The notes under the pieces were generated by a model. It had not been told where the DNA came from. It saw only the letters and a program-made list of their open reading frames with translations, and ran no database searches. Positions 1 to 12,418 of a DNA stretch of 64,000 bases are shown here, piece by piece. The DNA lies in NCBI RefSeq assembly GCF_017591425.1, contig NW_024467121.1, positions 15,574,707 through 15,638,706 on the forward strand. Direction: 5' to 3'. This DNA is from Ochotona curzoniae. Taxonomy: Eukaryota > Chordata > Mammalia > Lagomorpha > Ochotonidae. How positions within the stretch are numbered: position 1 is the first letter of the stretch; each line of letters begins with the position of its first letter. The position numbers and the translations under genes were made by a program.

Positions 1-240
1 CCTACAGTAGGGCCTCAGGATGCAAGAATTAACCTACATTGAAAGTTATTCTCCTGCAAGGCTAGGAGACACTCCAGAGGAAGCATGATGGACTTGGGAA
101 AATTCACAATGGACACACATTATGAGCCTAGAAGCGAGAAGAGTGGAAGGGAAGGAATTTGGGGGAGGGGGAGGGCAGAGCCCACTGCCAACTAAATTGT
201 ACCAAAAATCAATAATTAAAAAAAGAAGAAGATGACAAAA
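1..240 (+). mobile_element. LINE-1 3' UTR end, truncated by window edge
   Basis: A G-rich run (about 160-178) leads into GAGCCCACTGCCAACTAAAT and an A-rich tail (about 213-240). The minus-strand element at 56305-56690 ends in a closely similar way (CAGAGCCCATGG, then an A-rich tail). The shared ending suggests two copies of the same lagomorph L1 3' end. Only the terminal part is in the window, and no reading frame of the element is visible. The family call is inferred from this internal comparison. Confidence 0.5.
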
Positions 241-1030
241 AGTTTTCAAAATTCATAGTTATTAATAAATATGTATAAATATTTACTTAATAAAAAATTC
301 TCTTTTCTTTCTAGGAAAATGAAATCTCCCATATTCTAAGTGGATTTCTCAAAGTAAAATTTGGCTTTATAGTATTGTCCATCACTTTACTGATATTTCA
401 CCTAAAAGTTGAAGGATGCTGATGCTTGATTTTAAGATTATGGAATTTTTAAAAAATAAAGATAATTTAGGGGAATGTATCTTGGCCTACTGGGTTCACA
501 GTTTTTATTTCAGTGATCCAAGGAAAGAGAAACGCAAATAAATTAACACTGAAAATGGTATTTTAGTTATTCAGTAGTGCATTTTGCTGTTGTTCCACAA
601 AGCAGACACTTTAGTTTCCCGCCAACACCTATTTCCCTGCATTCCTTCATAAAGAACCCAGTTGTTGACACCCTCATTCCCCTTCCCCAGATGTGGAAGG
701 TAGATGTTCTACTTCCTGTTGCAAAGGCAGATCATACTTAGCTACAGGTGTTCATGTAGATGTTTCTTTGGTTCCTATGACTGGTCCTGGGAGAGTTTAT
801 GATATAAGAACATCCCAAAGATCACAGAAGGATGACTTCACTCAGTGAGTCAGCTTGTTCCTATCAGATATCCACAAGAGGATTTGCAGCAATTGTCACA
901 AAGCAAATGGGAAGACTAACCAGAGTCCTAGACAGTATTAACTCTGGCAACAGGAATCGCTAGTAGAATATCATGATCATTTCTCTGCTGCGGTTCCACT
1001 TCCATGATCTCACTTTCTCTCCTCAGTAGT
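241..1030. other. Non-coding, no feature seen
   Basis: AT-rich single-copy-looking sequence. No long reading frame, tandem repeat or recognisable mobile element was found. Confidence 0.5.
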
Positions 1031-1034
1031 CCTG

Positions 1035-1150
1035 GTAGTGAGGCAATATTATTCAAATTTTATAGACCTAAAGAGAAGTTACAATGTTTTGCTCAAAGTT
1101 GCCTAACTTGCAAGTGACTGAGGTAGGATTCAAGCTTACTCTAGGTCTAT
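1035..1150 (-). mobile_element. MIR SINE fragment
   Basis: The order TTATTCAAATTTTATAGA, GCTCAAAGTTGCC, CAAGTGACTGAGG, GGATTCAAGC follows the reverse complement of the mammalian MIR core (Pol III B-box side to the right). It is heavily diverged, so boundaries are rough. Confidence 0.45.
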
Positions 1151-1276
1151 TTGAGTCCTGTTTCTGGAAATTGCTTCTGTATTGAGTGGAAAATGTACAA
1201 AGTGATAGGAGCATGGAGGAAAGAGAGCAGCATTATTGAAGTACCAAAGTAAAGATGTCAGAATTTTGAGGTCAAT

Positions 1277-1412
1277 GGTGTGGTGTGATGGCTCAACGGG
1301 CTAATCCTTTGCCTGCAAGCACTGGGGTCCTATATGAGCACTGGTTCATGTCTGGTTGCTCTACTTCCCATCCAGCTCCTTGCCTGTGGCCTGGGGCAGC
1401 TGTATAAGATGC
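1277..1412 (+). mobile_element. Lagomorph C-SINE, 5' part
   Basis: It begins TGGTGTGGTGTGATGGCTCA, with a tRNA-like A-box region, then GGGCTAATCCTTTGCCTGCA, CCTATATGAGCACTGGTTC and CTTGCCTGTGGCCTGGGGCA. This is the 5' half of the C-SINE. The 3' half is missing: after about 1412 the sequence changes to CA-rich repeats. Diverged and probably inactive. Confidence 0.75.
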
Positions 1413-1435
1413 ATTTATTTCTGCATAACTCCTCT

Positions 1436-1697
1436 ATACACTCAGAATGACAAGCATATACACACAATTACACACAAAGATAAACACTAGAACAAACGAA
1501 CATACATACAGACCCATCTACTGAAAATACACAGAAGCACACACAGAGACTAGCAACAAAGAGACGAAAATGTACAGGCAGAAAGATCCATAGACACATG
1601 TAGATGGGCACTCAGAGAGTTGAAAACAGACATGTAGAGACACACCAATTCAAGTACACGTAATATGTAATACAGACAGACGTGTGTGTGTGTGTCC
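1436..1697. repeat. Degenerate CA/GA-rich simple repeat
   Basis: Imperfect runs of ACAC, CATACA, ACAGA and CACACAGA end in a short perfect GTGTGTGTGTGTGT stretch at about 1683-1696. Decayed microsatellite-like DNA that may derive from the tail of the SINE just upstream. Confidence 0.5.
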
Positions 1698-3318
1698 ACC
1701 CTATTATACCTGTATTGATCATGGACTATGAAACCAATTTTTCTACAGCTTTTTCTACATCTCAGTTGGGGGAGATTTTTGTGGCCTACAGAAATCCACA
1801 ACTATGCATTAGGTATGTATTATCATTTGCCAGTAGTAGTGCAACTGACTGGTTATTGAACACATCAGTGGTCTGTGATTCTTTCTCTCGGATTGCTTCT
1901 GAACTTCAGGGCATCTGCTTGGTGCTCACCTGCCTGGGACCTTCAGTTTCCTTTCCCTGGCAGAATGGAGAGATTCTCATCAGAACAGTGGGGCCAACAG
2001 CCGCCCACAGGAACAGTTGACTCAGCCGCTGCCTCTTTCTGTGCAAAGTTTTGATTATACATGCTTTGATTATCTGCTTCCCTTTTCTGAAAGCAGGAGA
2101 AAGAATGGGAAGAAAAGCAGGCTGCGGGAAAAAATACTTTAGAAATTTGCTCTGATGATTCTCTTCACACAGAGTTCAGTTACTGACTCATAAATGTATT
2201 TGGATGTACCTTATCTAATTACAACTGCCTGGCTGCAGGATTCCTCGTTCAGCCAGTGTGGCTATCCAAGTTTCCATCTCTGTATCTGCTCTGACAGATC
2301 TTTCTAAAATAACTTTCACCATCTTCTGAAAGTGTGTCCTTTGAAACCTGCTTGTTAATTCCAGGGAGTACTAGCTTATGTGTTTGCTATTTCCCAACAG
2401 CAGTTTTATTCAAGATGTCATTTTGCAGCACCGTGGTTTGTTTTAATGAGTGCATGGAAACATTCTTTACTTTTTGAAGTGAGAGGAAACACAGAAATAC
2501 AAGATAAATCTGACAGTGAGGAACAAAGGGAAAAAAATCCAATGATGATTATAGATAGTAGCTAATGTTTATTAATTATCTACTATACATTTGCTTCTGT
2601 ATCAGGCACTTATCTTAACCTTCTCAATAAGGGATCATGAATGGATGAGAAGTCCTTCTTGGATGTGAAACATTTTTTTTCCCTCTCCGAGGATTCTGAT
2701 ATAGAGGATTTGAGATATAGATTCAGATTATTAAAATGTAATGTTCATTTTATGTAGATATATTCTCATAGATGAACTGTACAATGGAGACTAGCATATT
2801 GGAAATAAAGAAACTTTACAATATGTGTCTCTACTTCTGAATAAAAATAGGACTCCTAGTGAAACATTTAAATATACCTTTTCACCATGACACTAGATTT
2901 TCTGTCTTTGCCTATAACTGCCGTGCCATGATACATTTAAACAGAATAAAGTTAAACTTACAGCTGTCACTAAGGGTCTTTACTATTGTGATAATATTGG
3001 GAAAAATGACCAGGAAGGGAAATAAGGAGGAAGGAAAGAGAGGGGGAGGTACGCACCCTATTCCTTCCACTGTATCCTGGGAGAAACAAAAGCTAAATCC
3101 AAAATCAAACAAAGCAAATTTAATGTGCATTTTGAGAAATTATTCCCCAACTCAATTCCCTCCCTCCCATGGCTCTTGTGTATTTATTGTGTATGTGTGT
3201 GTGTGCCTGTTTTAATGGGATCTTATTTCGCAAATGCACTGATTGTAACAGAACTTCACCCAGAAAGGCTCTTCTATGCCTTCAGTGATATGTTAAAAAT
3301 GTAGAGCTGAGATGTCAA
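1698..3318. other. Non-coding; weak MIR-like trace near 2560-2630
   Basis: Reading frames of about 110 codons at 1682-2020 (+) and 2859-3215 (+) show no recognisable domain and overlap frames on the other strand, so they look like chance. A phrase near 2570-2615 (TGTTTATTAATTATCTACTA then CAGGCACTTATCTTAA) resembles the end of a MIR but is too short to call firmly. Confidence 0.45.
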
Positions 3319-3319
3319 T

Positions 3320-3520
3320 CTTGACTAGTACTCTCTGACTTTGGACAAATCAATGGACATTTCTGTGCCTTTATGTTCAAGTCTGTGAAACAGGGTATTG
3401 AATGGTACCCACCTCATTGGAGCTTTCATATGGATTAAGTGAGTTAGCTTGTGCAATGTTTTCAGAGCGGCGCTTAGCACATAACAAGGAACATACTAAA
3501 TCAGATTGTTATTATTTTTA
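3320..3520 (+). mobile_element. MIR SINE
   Basis: It carries the MIR core order: TTGGACAAATCAATGGACAT, CTGTGAAACAGGGTATTGAA, TACCCACCTCATTGGAGCTT, GGATTAAGTGAGTTAG, GCGCTTAGCACATAACAAGG, ending in TTATTATTTTT. This matches the snRNA-like core and 3' part of a mammalian MIR. Old, non-autonomous and inactive. Confidence 0.65.
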
Positions 3521-4065
3521 CCTTGGTTCATAACATCAGGACTTCATTTCCTTATAAGCTACTGGAGTGCCCCTCATTGGAATTAAGTGTGAAGAAGGGA
3601 AAAACACATTCTTTAATTCACATCTTATTGGAATGAAGTCTGCCTTCCTATTAAGAACCCATCACTTTATTAAAAAAAATGGACTACAAAGAAACAGCTT
3701 GTCATTGTTGAAAGCCCCTCAGTCACAGACACAGCTGCTTAGCCTGATGATCTGGTTGAACCTGTGAGAGTAGTGGAAGCAACAGGAGTGTCCAGGACCA
3801 TTTCATTGCCTTTGTAAAATAGGATGAAAGTTGACCAACCAGTAGCCTATGGCAGTAAGTTAGTCAAAATGAGACTTGACTAAGAGGCTAATCATAATAA
3901 GGTAATGAGAACAACAAGCAAGATATTTGAATGGCAAGGTTGTGTGGGTGGCAGGGTTGTTGTTGAGGTAACTGATGTTATAACTTTATTGCACTATTAT
4001 TTCAGTCAAGTGAAATATCTTGTGACAAGCCAAGACAGAACTCTGAAACAATATATGCTTACTAT
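3521..4065. other. Non-coding, no feature seen
   Basis: AT-rich sequence with short frames only. No repeat family recognised. Confidence 0.45.
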
Positions 4066-4205
4066 TCTTTTTTACTTTCTTTTTTCCCCTTCTCTGTCTC
4101 TCTCACTCCCTCCCTTCCCACTTTTCCTTCCTTCTTTCGCATTTGTTTTACCTCTTTCTTCTTTATTTCACCCCTGCCTCCCCCCCCCACCCTTTTTTCA
4201 TTGTG
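4066..4205. repeat. Polypyrimidine tract (CT-rich)
   Basis: About 140 bases almost entirely C and T on the plus strand, including TTCTTTTTTCCCC, CTCTCTCACTCCC and a run of nine C bases. It lacks a fixed unit. The long open frame across it (3905-4273) is a by-product of the low complexity. Confidence 0.7.
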
Positions 4206-5007
4206 GGAAGTTACTTCTATCTTTTCTTTTTGTGACGGTCATTACAGTGACCTTGGTGAACCATGCCTCATAGGCAGTACAGAGAACACAGTTTTCCTTC
4301 CTCCCCAAGGCTTAAGGAGACATTCTTGTCAGTGATGAACTGCAAAAATATATGGTGAATAAATTGTTGGAGCACATTAAGTCAACGTAAGTAACAAGTA
4401 TAGAACTGTAAAGAAAGGTTGGGCTACAATGACAACACGTAACAAAGAAACTGGAGCAAAATGACAAGTTGAATGTACTCTTCACTTCTTCATTAACTTT
4501 GTTTTTACAAATCTGTACTGACTTGCTGGAACTACAATTACTGTAATATTGGAATAGTCTATAAAAAAAAACAGAGCGTAATTATTCGGTGTGTTCAGAG
4601 ATTTCTGAAATATCCTGCCTCATTCTTCCCACAGAAGTCAGCAAATCCAGCACTGAATGTTCTAACGGGGGATCCAAGCAAAACAGTAAATTAGAAAACT
4701 TCACAAAGCTAAAATACCTTTTCATGTTTGTCTTATTGTTCCATCCTGTATGATGAGGACCTCCCGTCTCACTTAAAACACTGATGATGGAGTACCTTAA
4801 ATGAATTCAGTGGACTCAATGATGAGATGCTAGGGAAAATTCCTAAATCAAAAATAATAATTACTATTCCTCCTACAAACACCCTGCGATTTTTGAGGGG
4901 CTGGAAATCTATGATTTACTTCCATCCTAGCCATTTAGGATCTTATTTTTGCTAAAAATCCTGTACAATGTACTTATTACTAAGCTGTTCCTGAATCTGT
5001 ATATCCC

Positions 5008-5008
<1 letters not shown>
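4206..5008. other. Non-coding, no feature seen
   Basis: AT-rich sequence without recognisable repeat, gene or RNA. A single run of nine A bases lies at about 4563. Confidence 0.45.

Positions 5009-5051
<43 letters not shown>
5009..5051. repeat. (TG)n microsatellite
   Basis: An uninterrupted TG dinucleotide array of about 21 units. Its purity suggests that it is length-variable in the population. Confidence 0.95.
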
Positions 5052-5055
<4 letters not shown>

Positions 5056-7582
5056 CTTTTGGGAAATATTCTTCTCCCATGCAAATGGTAAGGTTTCAAC
5101 AGGATCTTGCTGCCTGATTGATAGTCTGTGTTGACCCTCTTCTCATAATAAACCTGAGTTTGAATTTCTCTTCCATAGGAGCAGTGTGGTTTCTTGCAAC
5201 TGGACATTTCCTCTGTGAGGAGGAGGAGATACATAGAGCCCCATTGTAATGCAGGCTTCTTCTGGACCTCAAGACGTGATGTGCCACAAACAGAACTTTC
5301 ACCACTGAAGTAATTTCAGGATTGCTCTATTTGTGAGTCCAGGAAGAAGTATATTCTCATCTACCAATTCTCACTGCATTCATAACAGTGCCTCATGCAC
5401 ACAGGGATATGGTAGTGGTGAAGATAGGAAGATAAAATGGACAAAGAAAATCTCCTTGGATTGTTGATGGGTCTTGTTTCCCACTCTCCCTCTGCCAAAT
5501 TCTGGGAAATGAGAAAGAAAGACATAGCTCGAGGGCAAAACTTTCTGTTCATAAAGGACAAGGCTTCCTGGAGGTCTACAGTTGTTCTGACTGTTGGGAA
5601 GGGAAGATAAAAAATATGGGAGGGCAGCCACATCTCCTTTTATTCTCCATTCGAAAAGTTAATTTAGATATTGCTAATGACTTTAACTTGTGGATTTCAT
5701 TTGAACTATTTTCTAGATTCTTGCTTTTTACTTTAAAAACAAGCTTTGAGTGGGAACGTTCGATCATGGCATCCAGGTAACTAAGAAGCCAACAGACAAG
5801 GTAGAATTTATTACTGAGATTTTAGGTCAACTGCTAACAGTTCTACGTATCTGATTCCAAAGCAAACATATCATGTAGCTTAGGATGCCCTTGGGGGCAT
5901 TTAAACTAAGTAAAAGAGCAAGCAGTCATCTCTTACTCAGATTACCACTGGGGACAGAGGCTGACATATCTGGAGGTGAAGATTTTCATTTTGTTACTTT
6001 TCCATTAAATTATCCATAATGATTTTTCCCTTGTGAAGTTTTATGGAAATGACAACTGTTTAATTGGATATAGAGATAAAATTAATCATTACAATAATTA
6101 CTGCTCTCTTCCTAGTCTGACTGGGATATCCTGGGATATTGACCAGCTGCACTTGGCTAAAAATTTCTTACAGCTCTGGCAGTCGTGGTCAGCTCCTGAG
6201 CCTGTCAGGTTGTAATGTTACTGTCTTCTTGCCTTATATAAAAATAGAGCTTTTCTGGCATGACCAATTTATTCAGATTTGTATTCTAAAGCAAAACATA
6301 CAGAAAGGAGAGTTGATGTTAGGGTGAAGACTTGCTGTTTACACCTCACTGATTTCATTGGTTGCATCTTGGGGCTGGGAGTGGGGAAGAGATGTTTGAC
6401 TTATAAGAAGCTTTAGGCTAGAGTAACTTGATAATTTGTATGAGCTACCCTACCTAAACTGATGCTTTCTCTTTTTTTTAAAAAAATGTTATTTAGTAAG
6501 TAATAAAAGAAACCTATATGACCTCAAGTTTTTCCTGATCAATCAATTATTAATCATTATGATGCGTGCTATAGCTGGATACAGTCTTCTTAATCAAAAA
6601 CAAAATAAGCAGATTAAGTTGCTGCAAGCAACATCAGAATCCTGTGTCTAAATGCACATTTTGTCCTTGTTATTCTGCTTCTGATCCAGACTCCTGTTAC
6701 TGCACGTGGGAAGGTGTTGGAAAATGACGCAAGTTTTTGGGCCAATGGTATGCACTCAGATAGAGTTCAGCTCTGACTGTTGTGACCTTTTGGAGAGCGA
6801 ACTAGCAAATGTGAGATATTTCTTTCTGTATCTTATTCACATAAATAAATACATAAGTATTTCTTTTTTAAAAAAAGTAAAATATTTTTTGTTTGCTAGA
6901 TTAGTCAAGCATTCTGGTTTTATAAGAGTGCTATTTTCAGTACAGAAATATTAACCCGTGATATTGACCCATGACAACCCAATATTTTGTCATTTTTTTG
7001 CTATCTTGTTTAATGCAAAGCAACATATTAAAGTTTATGTTCTTATACATTACATTCTTAGAAAGATGCTCTACTTGAAAATATATTTTTACTTAGGCTC
7101 AATGTACATTCACATTAAATTCACTATATTGGGATTAATTCTGAACTTAATAATTATGTATCATTAGGTGATTGAATAATCAATTTTTGATTGTTAACAT
7201 TTGAGGTTCTTAATGTATATTCTTATTGAGTGTATGAGAGAGCATTAAAAATATTGTATATGTGGAAATGTATTATAAAATGGTAATAAAATCAAAGGTA
7301 TAAAAATATTGTGTATGTATGTGTTCAAGTCAGACATCAGCTAAGTATTGATGATTGTGCTGTCTTCAAACGCTGTAGAACAGATCTCAGAAAAGTCTCC
7401 AAGGAAGCAAACATTATGTTTCTTGGGAGCAGACTATAAAGATTTCTCCTTCTGTTCTTAGCTTTTTTCCCCCAGCATTGAATATGTTCAAATTAAGCTG
7501 TAATTTTCAAGTTTACATTGTATTTCCAAGGTTTTTATGATCATAGGCATCTTCTTGCATTTTATTTCTGGAGTATCTGAAC
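5052..7582. other. Non-coding, no feature seen
   Basis: About 2.5 kb of AT-rich sequence, strongest at 6830-7320. Short overlapping frames on the minus strand (5361-5767) have no recognisable domain. No tandem repeats or young mobile elements were seen. Confidence 0.45.
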
Positions 7583-7592
7583 TAATATAGTA

Positions 7593-7918
7593 AAGATTTA
7601 TTTATTTTTATTTGAAAAGCAGATTTACAGACAGAAAGATACCAAGAAAATATTCTTCATCCTCGGTTCACTCTCCATGTAGTTGCAATGACTGGAGCTG
7701 AGTCAATCTGCATCCAGGAGCCAGGAGCTTCTTCTGGATCTTCCACATAGGTGCAGGGTTCCAAGGCTTTTGTCCATCCTTCTCTTCTGCTTTCCCAGAC
7801 CACAGGCAGGGAGCTGGATGGGAAGTGGAGCAACTGGGACGCGAACTTTGGTCCAAAATATGAGATCCCAGCACTTGCAAGGTGAGGATTTAGCCATTAA
7901 GCTATTGTGCCAGGCCCA
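7593..7918 (-). mobile_element. Lagomorph C-SINE, near full length
   Basis: Read on the minus strand it has the full C-SINE order: tRNA-like head at 7860-7918 (GGGCCTGGCACAATAGCTTA on that strand), TGGGATCTCATAT, CCCATCCAGCTCCCTGCCTG, GGTCTGGGAAAGCAG, GGGTTC-type body, then an A-rich tail facing left. The flanks TAATATAGTA (7583-7592) and TAATACAGTA (7919-7928) match at 9 of 10 bases and probably are the target-site duplication. Open frames across it are spurious. Confidence 0.9.
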
Positions 7919-7971
7919 TAATACAGTACTTTTGAAAAAAAAAATGCACATGTTCTGGGTCTCTTTTAGAG

Positions 7972-8255
7972 GCATATTTTTAAATTTTTCATCTATTTGA
8001 AAGAGAAAGAGAGAGAGAGAAAGTGCATTAAGGACGGCTTCCGGCTTTCTTCCATCTGCTGATTTACTTCCCAAAGATTCCTGGGCCAGAGTCGGGAGCT
8101 AGAAATTCAAATCCTTATTGTGTTACAGAGACCCAGTTACTTGAGCCACCAGCCTTACCTCCGACTTTCCACACTGGCAGGAATGTGTAAGCAAAAGCCC
8201 AAACTGGTGTCCAAGCCTCTGAGATAGGATAGGTGCCTTAACTGGTGAATGAACA
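7972..8255 (-). mobile_element. Older C-SINE, minus strand
   Basis: From right to left it carries an old C-SINE head (GTTAAGGCACCTATCC on the minus strand), TGCCAGTGTGGAAAG, CTTGAGTAACTGGGTCTC-like phrases, a TGGGAAGTAAATCAGCAGAT-like segment and a GA-rich stretch before the T-rich left end (reverse-complement tail). It is more diverged than its neighbour at 7593-7918, so it belongs to an earlier wave. Confidence 0.75.
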
Positions 8256-11200
8256 ATGAGGCCAAATATTTGTGTCTCCAATAGAGATTTTGATTTCTTA
8301 GATCTAGGGCAGTATTCAGGAGATTTTTCTGATCAGGCAGTTTGGAAAACAATGCTAATGAATAAAGATCAGGATCATAACATAGTCAAAAGTTTTCCAA
8401 TCATGCAGAATTGAATTCAGCAAGATAATTTTATCTTTGAAAACTAAGCACTCTGCACATATGTCAGAAAATGAGAAAGTACAACTTTTTTTCTCATTTC
8501 AGTCATTGAAAACAGCTTTTTAAAGAAGTAAATCCATCTACAGCATCAGGAACTATAGTTCATTCTTGATTTGCTATTGAGAATGTAGTCACCAGAGATG
8601 AGACTGATTTGCAGAATTTCCAGGTTCTTGTGGAATTCTGAATGATCGAGGGTAAGAGTGAAAATGTATTCTTGGGAACTTAATGAATATGGAACTTGTG
8701 CTTTTGATTCTCCCTTCCAATCCATTGTGAAATAATGGCCAAGCTTGTTTTTCTTGCCTGCGTTTACCACAGCCAAGCCCACGTGGCTAGAGATTAAGCC
8801 GACTTTCTCAAGGCTCACAAAAAAGTTTACTGTCTGTTTTCTCCTCCATTTTCACAATTTTATTAGCCTTTAATAAGCATTTTCTCAGAGCTTGCTAGTT
8901 TCCAAATATTTTAAAATCATTTTTACTAGCGGCCTCTGCAACATATTTATGGAATAGGTCTATATTTTCAGCCATGCTTTTATGGGATACGAGTGAGCAA
9001 GAATGCAAAGAACTGAGACAGAATGCCAGTTTTAAATGGAGTTCCTTGCTGTAAACCACAGGGAGCAAAAGGGAGGACTTGCCTGCTTTTTCATGTTTGG
9101 GGTTACACAAACACAGTCACTGATGTGGTTCCAATATGCAGGTGCATTGATTCCATTTTGTTTCCATAAAGCAAGCCTCTTCAGAAATGTGATTTAGGAT
9201 AATTCTGGGAAGGCAAATTCTCTGAATTATGAGTGAAAACATTATTTTAACACAAAACTGAGCAACAGCAAACACTTTTGAAAACAACTATGTCATTATA
9301 ATTGCTAGGAATAAATTCTACAATCAGAATTTTCGGTTGAGTCTTGTGAGAATTAGTGTAACAATATGTTAACTTACACCTGTCTTTCCTTTACATAGAA
9401 GGCATTTAATTTCTTGAAATATAAACTTACGAATAAGATCTAGGAATTTCCACTAATAACTCTGATTTTTCAATTTCCTATTTGAATTTCCACAAAAACG
9501 AATTATCACAATTCCTAATGGAGTCTGAATATTTCATTATTTAACCCTTTTCTAAGTCAGTAACCTTCTTTAATCACTTAATCATGTCACTGATTGGGCA
9601 TTTGGAAACTTGAGTTTAAAGACATAATAACTGCCCTTATGCTTTCCTTTCTTTTATGACACTTCAGATACCTAACTGTTAGGAAATAGAGCTATTAACA
9701 CTGAATTAATAAAAAATATGCCCATATAAAATAGCTTCCCTAATGAAATTTAAAAGCTTATAAAAAAGCACAGGTGTTCTTTTTTTCCACTCAATATTTG
9801 GATTAATTTTAGCATTTCCTTTCACATTGAAAAGTGTTTCTGATGCTTTGATAAATGGAGGAAAGCTCAAATTACATAATGGTTTGTTATATTATTTTTA
9901 TTATCATACTCATTTATTATAGCTGTATATTTTTAAAAATTTTATGTTATTTTGTGATAAAATCTTTATTTATTGTAATCTTTCTTGGCACAACTTTGAA
10001 GTACTTCATATGCCAACCTTTATGTACAAGTTGAGAAAACACAAAGTTCAGAAAATGAGAGCTTGGAATCATTGCAAAAAACTTTCCTTTGTAATTACTA
10101 ACCTGTTAGTTGAGAAAATTGATTTCCTTAGTACAAAAATACTCACACTGAGAAAAATTTAGTTTCTCTTTATTCATCAAGTTCACAGATCCAAAGCAAG
10201 CAGAACCCATAATTCTGAGAATTACGGAATTATTTGACCATATCTACATTCATACAAAGTTGAAATCTATGAAAAAGGAATTAATGGGTATTTGGATTTT
10301 AATGCAGCCACACATGTTATTGCATATTCTAGTGTTTTTAAATTTACTTTGTGCAGATAATATTTTTTCTTTCATCATAAAATGAATTTTGATGAGACTT
10401 TTATAAGCTTAATAGTTGCAAAGTTACTCCACGATAACTTTTTAGATCAAGTATGCACGCTAAGATTACTTTTGTCTGCTATTCCCTTTAATTAGTATTA
10501 ATGTTCATCCTTATTAAAAACTTGACATTCTGAATATATGGCTGTTTTTTTCATAGAACTTTCCTGTGCTTCAACGGATGAGTTACAATTCTGGTGATCT
10601 GTTTAATGGCTCAGATCTCTATGTGAACAGAGCGATGTGGCCTCTCTTGGTTTTGTCTGATGGATAAGAATCTCATCATTTGCATTTTTTATGTGGCAAA
10701 ATTTCTGAACTGATATTTTCGCTGTAAACACTTCAATAATGGAAAGCGTTTCTTTCAGCCCAGCTGAGTGGGGAGAAAAAAAAGGAAAATGGAAGCAAAA
10801 GCTGTCGTGCGGGAAATTAACAAGTCCACTGCAACCGGGATTGCTTTTTTCCTGTCCTTGTGAGTTCTTCCTTGTAGGGAGAAAGCAAGTATTTTAGCTT
10901 TCGTGTGGAGCTTCCTCCCAGTGTCTTAGGCTGTAATAGTTCAGTGTCTCATTCTAGAACAACAATCACAACAAAAGATATAATTATCCTTCATCGTATT
11001 TACATATCCTATATTTTCTAGAAGGGAAAGCATTTGCTTTTTAGTATCTTGGAAGCTCATGTCCACTCAATGGGAGTCAAAAGCAAGCAGATCTTTAGGA
11101 GTGATTGTTCCTTAGGGAAAAATTTCGTGCTTGGAGGGTTAAATTACCTGTGGGAATAAGCCCAACGGGACGAATCCAAAATGCTAATCACATATCGAAG

Positions 11201-12369
11201 GACGATGGAATGAAAAGTACAGCAGAGACTGACCTGGTAGCAATAAGTCTACATATGTATCAACGGTACTACCCCAGGAACAAATACACTGAACCTTTCC
11301 AAAAACTCACTCTCAAGGCATGCACATGAAAACAGAGAACCCCAAGACTCACAGTTCATTTGAATTCACAAGGGAAAATTTTCAGGATGAATGTTGCTTT
11401 GACATTGTCTTACTGATGCAGAGGGAAGCCAAACCTGTTTTTAATTGCAAAACCAAATGGTTTATGCATAGGCTCTGCCATGCTTGTGTGAACATGTTGC
11501 TTTTATAACCCCCTCCCCCTCTCCCAACACGAGACTAGGCTTGCCAATGTTGTGTTTGAGCATGGTCACATTTAAAACGAGGAGCCTTGCAGGGATTTTT
11601 GGAGGTAACGAGGAGAGGGATGTCAATCTGTCAGAGATGTCACCATAAGTACATCTATCTACCTATCTGTTACCACTTGCTAATTATGGATTTGGGTGAT
11701 AATTGTCATAAACTTTGCCATAAAAAGTGCAATAAAACACTTTTTTAGGGAATGGAGGGCGATGTATGAAGAGGGATGAAATTAGGCTCACCAGGTTTGT
11801 AATCAGCAGATCGCAAGGTTTGTGCTGTAGAACTGTCTCACTATTTAATGTTCCAATGAATACACATATTGTTGCATGTATTGGGTTGCTTCAGGCAACA
11901 TTGCTGGCATTCCATTATAGGAATAGTGAGTGTACACAGAACTGAGTCTGTAGAGAAGTTTTTCTTCTCATTGCCAACAGAGTCCTCTGGGATATTCTGC
12001 TGTTGTTAGAGTGGAGTTGAAGGGGACTAAAAAATAAAGCCAAATAAATGACTAACGAAAAAAAGGAGTTTCCTTGTGTTTGTAAGAAATGGACCAATCA
12101 CAGCAAAATTAGATCCTGAAAAATGTTGAGAGGGGTTTCAGATATCATTGCAAAGACATACAGATCAGGAAAAGAAAGGGCAGAAAAAAAAGCATCTCCA
12201 TTTGTAAAGAAAATGTGTTCTCTTCCACAAAGGATTGGCCAAATAGGTTACAACCTGAAAGAAGATTTTGCTTTTTGTCCAGGTCATTGAGGTTCACAAG
12301 CCACTGACTCATTTAGTGTCTCTGTCAGCCCGTCTCTGCTCAAACTTTGCTCACCACCCATTGCCATTT

Positions 12370-12370
<1 letters not shown>
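8256..12370. other. Non-coding, no feature seen
   Basis: Over 4 kb of AT-rich sequence with no recognisable mobile element, tandem repeat, RNA gene or coding frame. The stretch 10560-10960 is less AT-rich and less repeat-like than its surroundings; it is discussed as a possible conserved element. Confidence 0.45.

Positions 12371-12417
<47 letters not shown>
12371..12417. repeat. (CA)n microsatellite
   Basis: An uninterrupted CA array of about 23 units, ending just before CCATGGCT. Likely length-polymorphic. Confidence 0.95.

Positions 12418-12418
<1 letters not shown>

Noticed and set aside
3905..4273. 122-codon frame with a hydrophobic Leu/Phe/Pro-rich part resembling a membrane segment
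   Set aside because: The part is the translated polypyrimidine tract.
7703..8074. 123-codon minus-strand frame
   Set aside because: Translation of the C-SINE at 7593-7918 and the start of the next one.
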